DNA from: an uncultured Porphyromonas sp. | GTDB taxonomy: Bacteria; Bacteroidota; Bacteroidia; Bacteroidales; Porphyromonadaceae | Length of the DNA stretch: 5,322 nt | Assembly (NCBI GenBank): GCA_927910985.1 | Contig: CAKMOP010000271.1 | Coordinates: 1-5,322, forward strand | Reading direction: 5' to 3' | Shown here: positions 1-5,322 of the stretch, piece after piece | Numbering within the stretch: position 1 is the first letter of the stretch | Layout: each line of letters starts with the position of its first letter | Notes under the pieces: model-generated | What the model was told of the DNA's origin: nothing | What the model saw: the letters and a program-made list of their open reading frames with translations, nothing else | Database searches by the model: none | Translations under genes and position numbers: made by a program

Positions 1-426
1 TTCACCTATGGCTATGAGCGTGGACGCATCTTCAAATCCTTCGAGGGACGAGGCCGCGGACAGGATAATTCGATCTTCGCCGTCCCCAATGGTCCACTCG
101 AGCCCACAGGACAGCGCTACTACTTCGGGGATCGCTATCTCACACTCATCCTTCCACTCAAGCCCTCCAAGGACTACGCAGAGAGTAGCCGATACACCAT
201 CGCTATAACCCTCGAATACGACCCAGCGAAGTATGCAGCCAGCCCCAGCCAGCTCATACCTCGCTACAAGCGCGGGCTCAATGATGCAGGGGAAGAAGTC
301 GACCTCACCCCCTATCTCTTCTATAGCATCTATGACGGTCAGAAGCACTGGGGGACTATCCTCGTGAGCAATGAAGTCCCAAGCTATTCGTGGGCCAGCC
401 CTGTGAGCTTCCGTCCTGCACCCTAA
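1..426 (+). CDS. Unrecognised, probably exported protein, C-terminal 141 residues (5' end outside window)
   Basis: The reading frame is open from the first base to a TAA at 424-426, so the start and any signal peptide lie upstream. I do not recognise the family. The visible part is rich in Tyr, Pro, Ser and Arg, with alternating hydrophobic and polar stretches typical of beta-rich secreted domains (for example the runs YLTLILPL and YTIAITLEYD). It has no membrane helix and no Cys. It opens with a Gly/Arg/Phe-rich stretch and ends in VSFRPAP just before the stop. Only 18 bases separate it from the lipoprotein gene that follows, so the two are probably co-transcribed, and a role at the cell surface beside the receptor is a fair guess from context only. 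Codon use matches the downstream genes and no frame break is visible. Coding status is well supported; function is unknown. Confidence 0.8.
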   Translation, partial: FTYGYERGRIFKSFEGRGRGQDNSIFAVPNGPLEPTGQRYYFGDRYLTLILPLKPSKDYAESSRYTIAITLEYDPAKYAASPSQLIPRYKRGLNDAGEEVDLTPYLFYSIYDGQKHWGTILVSNEVPSYSWASPVSFRPAP

Positions 427-444
427 GCCCCTTACCGAAGACCT

Positions 445-1024
445 ATGAAGACAAGGACAACCTTTACCCTCAAGCTCCTCCTCAGCGTGTGCCTCCTGAC
501 GGCAGGAGGGACGAGTTGCTTCAAGCGCGAACTGGAGCACGAGGGATAACTACATCAATATCAAGCAAGATCCCAGCCTCGCCGACAACGAAGTACTGCG
601 CTTCCGCACCTTCAAGCTCGACGACTATGACCGCTATATCATCTTCGGCAATAACAACGAAGTCAGCATCGACGGCAGCGCACAGCTTCCCCTGCTCCTC
701 CACTACGATGGACAGAATCGCTCGGCAACAATCGACCTCAGTGGATGTATCTACGAATACCTGACACATCAAGACAAGCTCACCTTCCGTGGTGCACTCC
801 TTCGTAGTCCTATCTTCACCACACCCATCGTCATCGATGCCGAAGCCCAACTAAAGCGTGCTGGTGGTACGAATCCTAAGCAAGACCGATTTGTCCTTCG
901 GCTAAGAGCCTTCACCCTCCCCGAAGGCAAACGTGTCAGCGTGGATGAGCGTCAGAGTTATCTCGACAAACCCCTCGGCATCAGTATCGAGCCCCTCTAC
1001 TATCTGACCTATTACCGGAACTAA
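445..1024 (+). pseudogene. Small predicted lipoprotein, frameshifted (about 192 residues if repaired)
   Basis: The start at ATG 445 opens a classic lipoprotein signal peptide: a basic MKTR start, a hydrophobic core (LKLLLSVCLLTAGG), then Cys25 after GTS as the probable lipidation site. The lipobox is not ideal, because position -3 is Gly. This frame stops at TAA 547-549, only nine residues past the Cys. The next frame is open from 500 to TAA 1022-1024 and carries a protein-like sequence of about 160 residues, beginning near DNYINIKQD and ending YYLTYYRN. It looks mostly beta-stranded, with no membrane helix. The break therefore lies within 500-549 and equals one extra base or two missing. The family is not recognised. 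The gene sits 18 bases after its upstream neighbour and 17 bases before the receptor, the place that TbpB or HpuA occupies next to their receptors, so a surface ligand-binding or accessory role is inferred. It could be a sequencing artefact of an intact gene. Confidence 0.72.
500..549 (+). other. Frame break in the small lipoprotein gene
   Basis: The incoming frame ends at TAA 547-549, and the outgoing frame has its last upstream stop at TGA 497-499, so the shift must lie between. The outgoing frame starts one base later, meaning one inserted or two deleted bases. A three-G run at 543-545 is the only small homopolymer near the stop: dropping one G reads through as GAG GAT AAC TAC. An earlier position, such as after the GAA codon that follows Cys-Phe-Lys-Arg, would also work. 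The exact site cannot be fixed without a homolog. Confidence 0.7.
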
Positions 1025-1041
1025 CTCCCCCAGCCACCAAA

Positions 1042-2211
1042 ATGAAGACAAGATATACGCTCTTGCCCTGCCTCTTCTCGCTCAGCTTAGTCTCCACCTA
1101 CCCGGCCTTAGCCCAAAAGCAAGAGCCAACAAAGACCAAGGCTGATACGACCGTGCGTCGCACCTACCTCATCAAGGAGGTCGATGTCAAGGAGAAGAAG
1201 CGTGAGAAGAAGGTACAGAAGAAGGAAATCGGACGAGAAGTCGTCTCTGACCGCGATATCAATCGTCAGTTCATCCTCTCCACCAAAGACTTCGTACGCT
1301 ATATACCAGGGGTAGGTATCTCAGAGTCAGTCTCACGCTATGGCAACAAAGGCTTCGCCATCCGTGGGGTTGATGAGAACCGCGTCTCTATATCTGTCGA
1401 TGGGCTGCCACAGGCCGAGACAGAGACGAACGTGGTCTTCAGCTCCTACGGACTCATCAACTCAGCCCGCCCGCAGTTCGAGACTGAGTTCATCAAAAAG
1501 GTAGAGATCAAGAAAGGGGCTTCCTCCTTCGAGCACGGTACAGGAGCCCTCGGAGGAGCGGTGAACTTTGAGACCAAGGAAGCCCACACGATGATCGAAC
1601 CAGGGCACTTCTACGGCATCCAAGGCAAGATCGGGGGCGACAATATGGCGCGTGGTCGTATCTATTCACTCGGTGGCGCTGCCATCTACAAGGGCTTTGA
1701 AGCCCTCGCCCTCTACGCAGAGCGTACAGGACACGAGGTACGTAACTTCGGGACGGGAGAGCTGCGACGAAGTATCTTCTCCACCCGACCTGACCCGATG
1801 GAATACCGCCAGCAGAGCTTCCTCGGCAAGATAGCCTACCGCTATGGAGACCACAAGCTCACCGCCTCCTACTACAGTCAAAATAAGGTCACAGACTCCG
1901 AAGTATGGTCTATGGAGCCTGCTTACGTACTCACCTCGCAGCACGAGCCTTATTACTATGGGCACGACCAGGTGCTCACTCGCCGCTATGACGTAAACTA
2001 CCGCTTTACACCATTGGAGTCTCCATGGCTCAATCAGCTCAACATCTACGTCAACGGACAGCAATCCTTCCTCGATGCCGACACGCGAAGCTCGATTTAC
2101 CGCCCTGAGATCAGCAACTTCCGTCCCAACTACCTCCCTGCTGGTACGCGCCGACTACTCAAAGGGATGAGCTTCTATGACCAAGCCATAGCCCTCAAAG
2201 CAAACGTCTAA
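1042..2211 (+). CDS. Receptor N-terminal fragment: signal peptide, TonB box, plug and first barrel strands
   Basis: The ATG at 1042 follows the A-rich context CCAAAATG, as expected in Bacteroidetes, and gives a Sec signal peptide of about 24 residues with probable cleavage after ALA. A TonB-box-like segment lies at about residues 43-50 (IKEVDVK, in the position of DTIQVK in TbpA) and is followed by a very basic linker at 50-62. The plug covers roughly residues 62-182: VRYIPGVGISES (86-97), the IRGVDENRV core (108-116), VDGLPQAE (119-126), then FIKKVEIKKGASSFEHGTGALGGAV (given here as its span, 150-174) at the plug end. Barrel strands begin near residue 190. The fragment ends in IALKANV before TAA 2209-2211, well inside the barrel, and would probably be degraded in the periplasm if expressed alone. 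Confidence 0.85.
   Translation: MKTRYTLLPCLFSLSLVSTYPALAQKQEPTKTKADTTVRRTYLIKEVDVKEKKREKKVQKKEIGREVVSDRDINRQFILSTKDFVRYIPGVGISESVSRYGNKGFAIRGVDENRVSISVDGLPQAETETNVVFSSYGLINSARPQFETEFIKKVEIKKGASSFEHGTGALGGAVNFETKEAHTMIEPGHFYGIQGKIGGDNMARGRIYSLGGAAIYKGFEALALYAERTGHEVRNFGTGELRRSIFSTRPDPMEYRQQSFLGKIAYRYGDHKLTASYYSQNKVTDSEVWSMEPAYVLTSQHEPYYYGHDQVLTRRYDVNYRFTPLESPWLNQLNIYVNGQQSFLDADTRSSIYRPEISNFRPNYLPAGTRRLLKGMSFYDQAIALKANV
2192..2211 (+). other. Frame break in the receptor gene
   Basis: The outgoing frame has a TAG at 2189-2191 and the incoming frame ends at TAA 2209-2211, so the shift is confined to these 20 bases. It is again equal to one extra base (or two lost). Protein quality suggests the join IALKANV to SKPQDFG or KPQDFG, placing the extra base around 2207-2209. 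There is no homopolymer longer than three here, so simple slippage is not an obvious cause. Confidence 0.85.
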
Positions 2212-3514
2212 GCCTCAGGACTTCGGAGCACTTGGCTACCACTTCTTCACCCTGCACGCCTCCTACCTGCACCACCATATCGAGGATAAGAATGTAGATA
2301 TCAGCCGTCCGCTGAACACCTACCGCGAAGGTGTACGCTACAAAGGTCAATTCTATCGCTTCGGTGACGAGCTACCTCAGAGCTCCTATATCTATTCCTT
2401 CCAGCGACCTGCCGACCGTGACAACCTCTCCGTAGCGCTCTCAGATAAGATCCAGATGGGACGGCTCAAGCTTGACCTCGGCGTGCGCTACGACCTCTTC
2501 TCCTCACGCACTCGAGACTGGAACGGAGATAACGACTTCAACTATTTAGGCTATCTAATCGGTAACCTAAAGACCGCAGGGATGGACTTCGAGAAGTCCA
2601 GCATCAGCGAATGGGGCTTCACGCCTATGGCGATCGTGAGCTATGACTTCAACCCCTATCTAAGCATAGGATATAAGTTCTCCACGGGCTACCGTGTACC
2701 GACTTCTCAGGAGCGATTCTTCCAGTACGTCAGCCTCTCGCCTGCCTTCTTCGTGCTATCGAACCCCAAGCTCCGCCGTGAGCTATCCTTCAACCACGAG
2801 TGGCATATCGGTACAGCTGACCCAAAGTATTTTGCCTACGACCTGAGCTTCTACTACAATAATTATAAGGACTACATCGAGCCCTTATATGGCGTACAGA
2901 AGATCTTCCTCGATGGACAGAATAGAGATGTCGCCTACTCCATCAACGAAAACAAGAAGAGCGCACGCCTCTGGGGGATCGACTTCAGCACGAGCCTCTA
3001 CCTCGAGGAGCTCCTCCCCCAGCTCAAGCGTGCAGGACAATTCATGCTCACAGGCTCGCTGAACTACTCCGAAGGTCGCTTCAGTGATGGTACCTCAATG
3101 CTCGCTATCCAGCCACTGAAAGCCGTGATTGGGCTCGACTACGACCTCCCTAAGGAACGAGCAGGCATCAGCCTGCGCGCTAACTTCCTCAAGGCAAAGG
3201 ATGTCGACCAGACGCGCTTCGTCAAGAGCTTCTATGGAGATGAACAGATTAGCCAGTTCCCCTACTATTTCTTCCAAAATGCTGTGACTGTAGACCTCTT
3301 TGCCTACGTCAAGATAGCGAAGTACTTCACCCTACGTGCTTCTCTGATGAACCTCACGGATACTCGCTACTGGCTCTGGGATGACCTACGTCAGATCATC
3401 AGCCCCGTGATGCTTGTCCAGCATACGGACTTCTTCCGTGGTGGGCTGGAGTCCGTCATCCGCTTCTCTCAGCCCCGACGCTATGCGAACCTCTCTCTCG
3501 AATTCAAGTTATAG
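2207..3514 (+). CDS. Receptor C-terminal fragment: remaining beta-barrel
   Basis: From about 2207 the frame one base later continues the barrel without a start codon of its own, with SKPQDFGALGYHFFTLHASY directly after the break; the first internal ATG is at 2456. Numbering the repaired protein, it contains YRVPTSQE at 550-557 and NPKL at 574-577, which resemble the FRAP and NPDL boxes of heme receptors, with a spacing typical of them. Further on come AIQPLKAVIGLDYDLP and LRANFLKAKD, closely like TbpA barrel segments around its AIQPSRYVVGLGYD, and the C-terminal MNLTDTRYW signature. The stop is TAG 3512-3514. Independent translation is unlikely to give a useful product because there is no signal peptide. 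Confidence 0.82.
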   Translation, partial: SKPQDFGALGYHFFTLHASYLHHHIEDKNVDISRPLNTYREGVRYKGQFYRFGDELPQSSYIYSFQRPADRDNLSVALSDKIQMGRLKLDLGVRYDLFSSRTRDWNGDNDFNYLGYLIGNLKTAGMDFEKSSISEWGFTPMAIVSYDFNPYLSIGYKFSTGYRVPTSQERFFQYVSLSPAFFVLSNPKLRRELSFNHEWHIGTADPKYFAYDLSFYYNNYKDYIEPLYGVQKIFLDGQNRDVAYSINENKKSARLWGIDFSTSLYLEELLPQLKRAGQFMLTGSLNYSEGRFSDGTSMLAIQPLKAVIGLDYDLPKERAGISLRANFLKAKDVDQTRFVKSFYGDEQISQFPYYFFQNAVTVDLFAYVKIAKYFTLRASLMNLTDTRYWLWDDLRQIISPVMLVQHTDFFRGGLESVIRFSQPRRYANLSLEFKL

Positions 3515-3520
3515 TCCCCT

Positions 3521-4882
3521 ATGATGGACAAGATAATTAGCCTATCCTACAAGGGGCTCCTCCTGCTGATCGCCCTTTGCACCCTATCGGCCTGCCAGCG
3601 TACCTACGAGCCTCTACCTCGTGACGAGAGACAGATCAGCCCTGAGGCTGGCGGACGCCTTCAGATGAATCAGCACGAGATCCAAGTCCGAGCCAATGAC
3701 TATATCCGTCAGCTCTCCTTCGATCTGGCACGTCAAGAGCTGGAGCTACTGAGCGACCGAGCCGTACGTGACTCCCTGCAGGGAGTGCTGGATAAAGCGG
3801 AGAAGTTCGCCGACACCTACCTCATCTACCTCTACGACTCCAAGCACCAGAAGAAGTACCTCAACGGGAAGAACCGTATCGACTACTTCCTCGAGCACGG
3901 CTACCTCTCCAGCTACGAAGACGACCCTACCCTCGTCCTCAACACCCTCAATGGGAACAACTACTCCCAAGCGGATGGTCTCGGATATGTCCCCGCCGAT
4001 ATGAGCGAGCTATACAACCTCTCGGCTTATCCCCGCACTACGACCTTGGAGATCAGTGCTGCCCAGCTTGAGCGTCTTGATCTGCGCGGGCTACGTGAGC
4101 TACGCATCCTACGTATCAAAGGAGCCAAAGATGGTCTCATCGTCGATGCCAGTGACTGTGCTCGCCTCAAGGAGATTGAAGTGACGGGAACCCCCAACCT
4201 CACCATCCGCCAGCACCCCGACGCACGCTTCAAGCTCATCGTCAAGGAAGGATACTTCTCCAGCCTTGCCAGCCTCGGAGTAGATCAAGCCACATCGCTC
4301 TACCTCGAGAATGTCCGTCTACGTGATGTAGACCTTCTCGGCAAGGTCAGCCCACGCATCGCTACGCTCTCGATCACCGTAGAGTCGGGTGACTCCTACG
4401 GCAGTGATGGCTTACGCTATCATCCGCTCCCCTTCGACAATGAGTTCATCACACGACTCAATAGCCAGCTACCACAGCTCCAGCGTCTACAAGTGACCTT
4501 CGCCGAGCGCAAAGACTTCGACCGCGCTGCCTTCGACAAGCTCCAGCTCCCAGCCCTAAAAGAGCTCACCCTCGGCATACGTCCTAAGAAGGGAGCTGTA
4601 GCACGTAGCAGTTGGGGGCGTAATATACGCTTTACCTTAGCAGGATGTCCCGCACTCTCGAAGGTCGAGTTACTCCATCTCTATGCCCCAGAGATCGACC
4701 TTTCGCCCCTTAATTCAAGTAGCACTCCCCAGCTCCAGCAAGTCCTCTTCTCAGGCGCGACGAAGACACTCACGGCACCCAGTCTCTCCCACACCTTTGC
4801 CTTCGATGTGGAAGTCGAGGAAGTCGGACAAATCAACGTCCCCCCCTTCAGCCAAGAAGAAGGGCAACCTCACTCTTCGTGA
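3521..4882 (+). CDS. LRR lipoprotein as written, 453 residues
   Basis: Two tandem ATG codons (3521, 3524) make the exact start uncertain by one residue. The signal peptide has a basic residue at 4, a hydrophobic core (GLLLLIALCTL) and a canonical LSAC lipobox with Cys25. Residues about 50-105 look helical, with heptad-like Leu, Ala, Arg and Asp (for example DLARQELELLSDRAV). LRR-like segments follow at about 174-231 (LEISAAQLERLDLRGLRELR at 176-195, then LKEIEVTGTPNLTI) and recur at 280-290, 316-353 and 369-411 (LPQLQRLQVTF, LPALKELTLGI, CPALSKVELLHLYAPEIDLS). The repeats vary in length, unlike the regular BspA type. The last 13 residues (FSQEEGQPHSS and neighbours) are probably out of the true frame. 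Confidence 0.72.
   Translation: MMDKIISLSYKGLLLLIALCTLSACQRTYEPLPRDERQISPEAGGRLQMNQHEIQVRANDYIRQLSFDLARQELELLSDRAVRDSLQGVLDKAEKFADTYLIYLYDSKHQKKYLNGKNRIDYFLEHGYLSSYEDDPTLVLNTLNGNNYSQADGLGYVPADMSELYNLSAYPRTTTLEISAAQLERLDLRGLRELRILRIKGAKDGLIVDASDCARLKEIEVTGTPNLTIRQHPDARFKLIVKEGYFSSLASLGVDQATSLYLENVRLRDVDLLGKVSPRIATLSITVESGDSYGSDGLRYHPLPFDNEFITRLNSQLPQLQRLQVTFAERKDFDRAAFDKLQLPALKELTLGIRPKKGAVARSSWGRNIRFTLAGCPALSKVELLHLYAPEIDLSPLNSSSTPQLQQVLFSGATKTLTAPSLSHTFAFDVEVEEVGQINVPPFSQEEGQPHSS
4840..4846 (+). repeat. Seven-C homopolymer at the frame break of the LRR lipoprotein gene
   Basis: The run begins with the last base of a GTC codon and continues through two CCC codons. With seven C the protein ends at 4882; with six C it runs to 5288. 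It is the longest homopolymer I noticed in the window. Such runs can change length by replication slippage or be miscounted in sequencing. Confidence 0.75.
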
Positions 4883-5288
4883 CTACACCTCTCATGGAGA
4901 AGATGGACATACCATCGGCAATTCTCCTCTTGTCCATACATCACTGGATCACGAATACCTACGAAGTCAGTTCGCCTCAGTCTACGGGCTGGCGGTAAGC
5001 CTCCCTCCGAGCAAGTACATTCCCCACACCGGCGAACAGGAGATCAGGTTTGCCTTCAATATCCTCGACTTCAGTGGCGAGCAATGGCGTGGCTTCAAAG
5101 GCTTAGTCTACTTCCAAGGTCTTGTTAGCGCCTCTTCACGCACGACTCCAATAGACTACCTCGACTTTGGTCACCTCACCAAAGCCAATATCAACGCCAG
5201 CTCCATCACCGTAAATCCAGGCTGTATCGTCAAGAACGTCCCCGAAGGGCTGCGTATCTATTATGCCTCCATCGGTCAGCAAGAATAA
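4842..5288 (+). CDS. C-terminal continuation of the LRR lipoprotein (about 148 residues, shifted frame)
   Basis: This reading frame has no natural start of its own at this point. Upstream of about 4840 the same frame is Ser/Pro/Arg-rich shadow sequence, but downstream it becomes ordinary protein with alternating beta-type stretches, such as EIRFAFNILDFSG, FKGLVYFQGLV and ANINASSITVNPGCIV, ending in IYYASIGQQE. The change from shadow-like to protein-like composition marks the true join to the preceding frame. The segment YLDFGHLTKANINASSITVN still looks LRR-like, which supports membership of the same protein. Stop TAA 5286-5288. Confidence 0.68.
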   Translation, partial: PPSAKKKGNLTLRDYTSHGEDGHTIGNSPLVHTSLDHEYLRSQFASVYGLAVSLPPSKYIPHTGEQEIRFAFNILDFSGEQWRGFKGLVYFQGLVSASSRTTPIDYLDFGHLTKANINASSITVNPGCIVKNVPEGLRIYYASIGQQE

Positions 5289-5307
5289 CCCGCTGAAGTA
5301 CCTCCCT

Positions 5308-5322
5308 ATGAACAAGCTATCA
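5308..5322 (+). CDS. Start of a further gene, first five codons only (MNKLS)
   Basis: An ATG at 5308 follows the previous stop by 19 bases and sits in the context CTCCCTATG, nearly the same as the CCCCTATG in front of the LRR lipoprotein start. The visible codons read Met-Asn-Lys-Leu-Ser, compatible with the basic start of a signal peptide. The spacing fits the rest of the operon. Nothing can be said about the product. Confidence 0.5.

Larger units (their letters stand above)
1042..3514 (+). pseudogene. TonB-dependent hemoglobin/transferrin/lactoferrin-type receptor, frameshifted (about 823 residues if repaired)
   Basis: This is an outer-membrane gated channel that imports iron or heme from a host protein, powered by TonB-ExbB-ExbD. 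Plug and C-terminal segments match what I know of neisserial TbpA, LbpA and HpuB: IRGVDENRVSISVDGLPQ and GTGALGGAVNF in the plug, and TLRASLMNLTDTRYWLWDDL and YANLSLEFKL at the end, with a terminal aromatic-X-Leu pattern fit for barrel insertion. The repaired length is nearer to HpuB (roughly 800 residues) than to TbpA (about 900). One frame break within 2192-2211 splits it into a 389-residue N-terminal piece and a C-terminal piece with no signal peptide, so as written it cannot make a working barrel. The gene is tightly packed between two lipoprotein genes, with a 6-base gap to the next. The family is sure; the ligand (hemoglobin, haptoglobin complex, transferrin, heme or other) is not. Confidence 0.88.
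3521..5288 (+). pseudogene. Large leucine-rich-repeat lipoprotein, frameshifted (about 588 residues if repaired)
   Basis: A predicted lipid-anchored protein with irregular leucine-rich repeats, probably exposed on the outer membrane as in many Bacteroidetes, though the sequence does not prove surface display. The start lies 6 bases after the receptor stop, so translation is probably coupled in one operon. The frame from 3521 stops at TGA 4880-4882, but the frame one base later carries a good continuation (LTLRDYTSHGEDG onward) to TAA 5286-5288. The switch is best placed at a run of seven C (4840-4846): with six C the protein reads INVPPSAKKKGNLTLRDY. LRR proteins bind other proteins, so an inferred role is grasping a host carrier protein for the receptor; an adhesin or an unrelated surface role is possible. 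No named family recognised. Confidence 0.75.

Noticed and set aside
390..764. Plus-strand frame of 124 codons spanning the first gene gap
   Set aside because: Its Ser/Thr/Pro-rich translation is the off-frame reading of the lipoprotein gene, and it overlaps a well-supported stop and start.
521..850. Minus-strand open frame of 109 codons
   Set aside because: It lies opposite the small lipoprotein coding frame, is full of Val/Glu/Asp repeats produced by the complement of Thr/Ser/Phe codons, and has no recognisable signal. Similar antisense frames at 1666-2064, 3095-3277, 3746-3970 and 4027-4245 are shadows too.
1025..1041. Possible terminator or promoter between the small lipoprotein and receptor genes
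   Set aside because: The gap is only 17 bases, with no hairpin, T run or Bacteroidetes -7 element (TAnnTTTG); the same is true of the other gaps.
445..1052. Same 11 bases (ATGAAGACAAG) at the starts of the lipoprotein and receptor genes
   Set aside because: Both encode the basic start of a signal peptide (MKTR), where similar codons are common. The similarity ends right after, so duplication is not supported.
2207..2212. Programmed +1 frameshifting at GTC TAA in the receptor
   Set aside because: The bases do not allow the Val tRNA to re-pair after a forward slip, and no stimulatory element such as the one in RF2 mRNA is visible. An indel or error is simpler.
2584..2599. Inverted repeat GGACTTC-GA-GAAGTCC
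   Set aside because: Seven-base arms with a two-base centre inside conserved barrel coding sequence; no T tract follows, and the spacer is too short for a stable hairpin. Probably chance.
3772..3784. Palindrome around CCCTGCAGGG
   Set aside because: Short, inside coding sequence, and explained by codon choice; no operator or hairpin context.

Overview
The window reads as a compact, single-strand operon from a Bacteroidales bacterium, most likely Porphyromonas or a close relative. The reasons are the cell-envelope gene content, short A-rich or pyrimidine-rich stretches in place of Shine-Dalgarno sites before start codons, strong use of CTC, ATC, TAC and AGC codons, and GC that looks to be in the low-to-mid 50s percent by eye. 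The taxon is an inference; no marker gene is present.

Five genes run left to right, with gaps of only 6 to 19 bases: (1) the 3' end of an unrecognised, probably exported protein (1-426); (2) a small predicted lipoprotein (445-1024); (3) a TonB-dependent outer-membrane receptor of the TbpA/LbpA/HpuB type, i.e. the hemoglobin/transferrin/lactoferrin receptor family (1042-3514); (4) a large lipoprotein with irregular leucine-rich repeats (3521-5288); (5) the first five codons of another gene (5308 onward). No stretch over 300 bases lacks a gene. I see no RNA gene, mobile element, CRISPR array or convincing terminator, and the promoter must lie upstream of the window.

The likely shared job is capture of an iron- or heme-carrying protein at the cell surface. 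The lipoproteins would bind or present the ligand, and the receptor would import iron or heme using TonB energy. This parallels the neisserial TbpA-TbpB and HpuB-HpuA pairs, but neither lipoprotein looks like TbpB or HpuA, so the partners may be a different invention.

The most striking oddity is that genes 2, 3 and 4 each carry one frame break. All three are of the same type: the reading frame moves forward by one base, as if one base had been inserted or two lost. There are no in-frame stop codons elsewhere in them. Removing one base per gene gives proteins of about 192, 823 and 588 residues. The third break falls on a run of seven C. These may be sequencing or assembly errors, recent decay of the whole operon, or, for the C run, a slippage switch; the sequence alone cannot decide.
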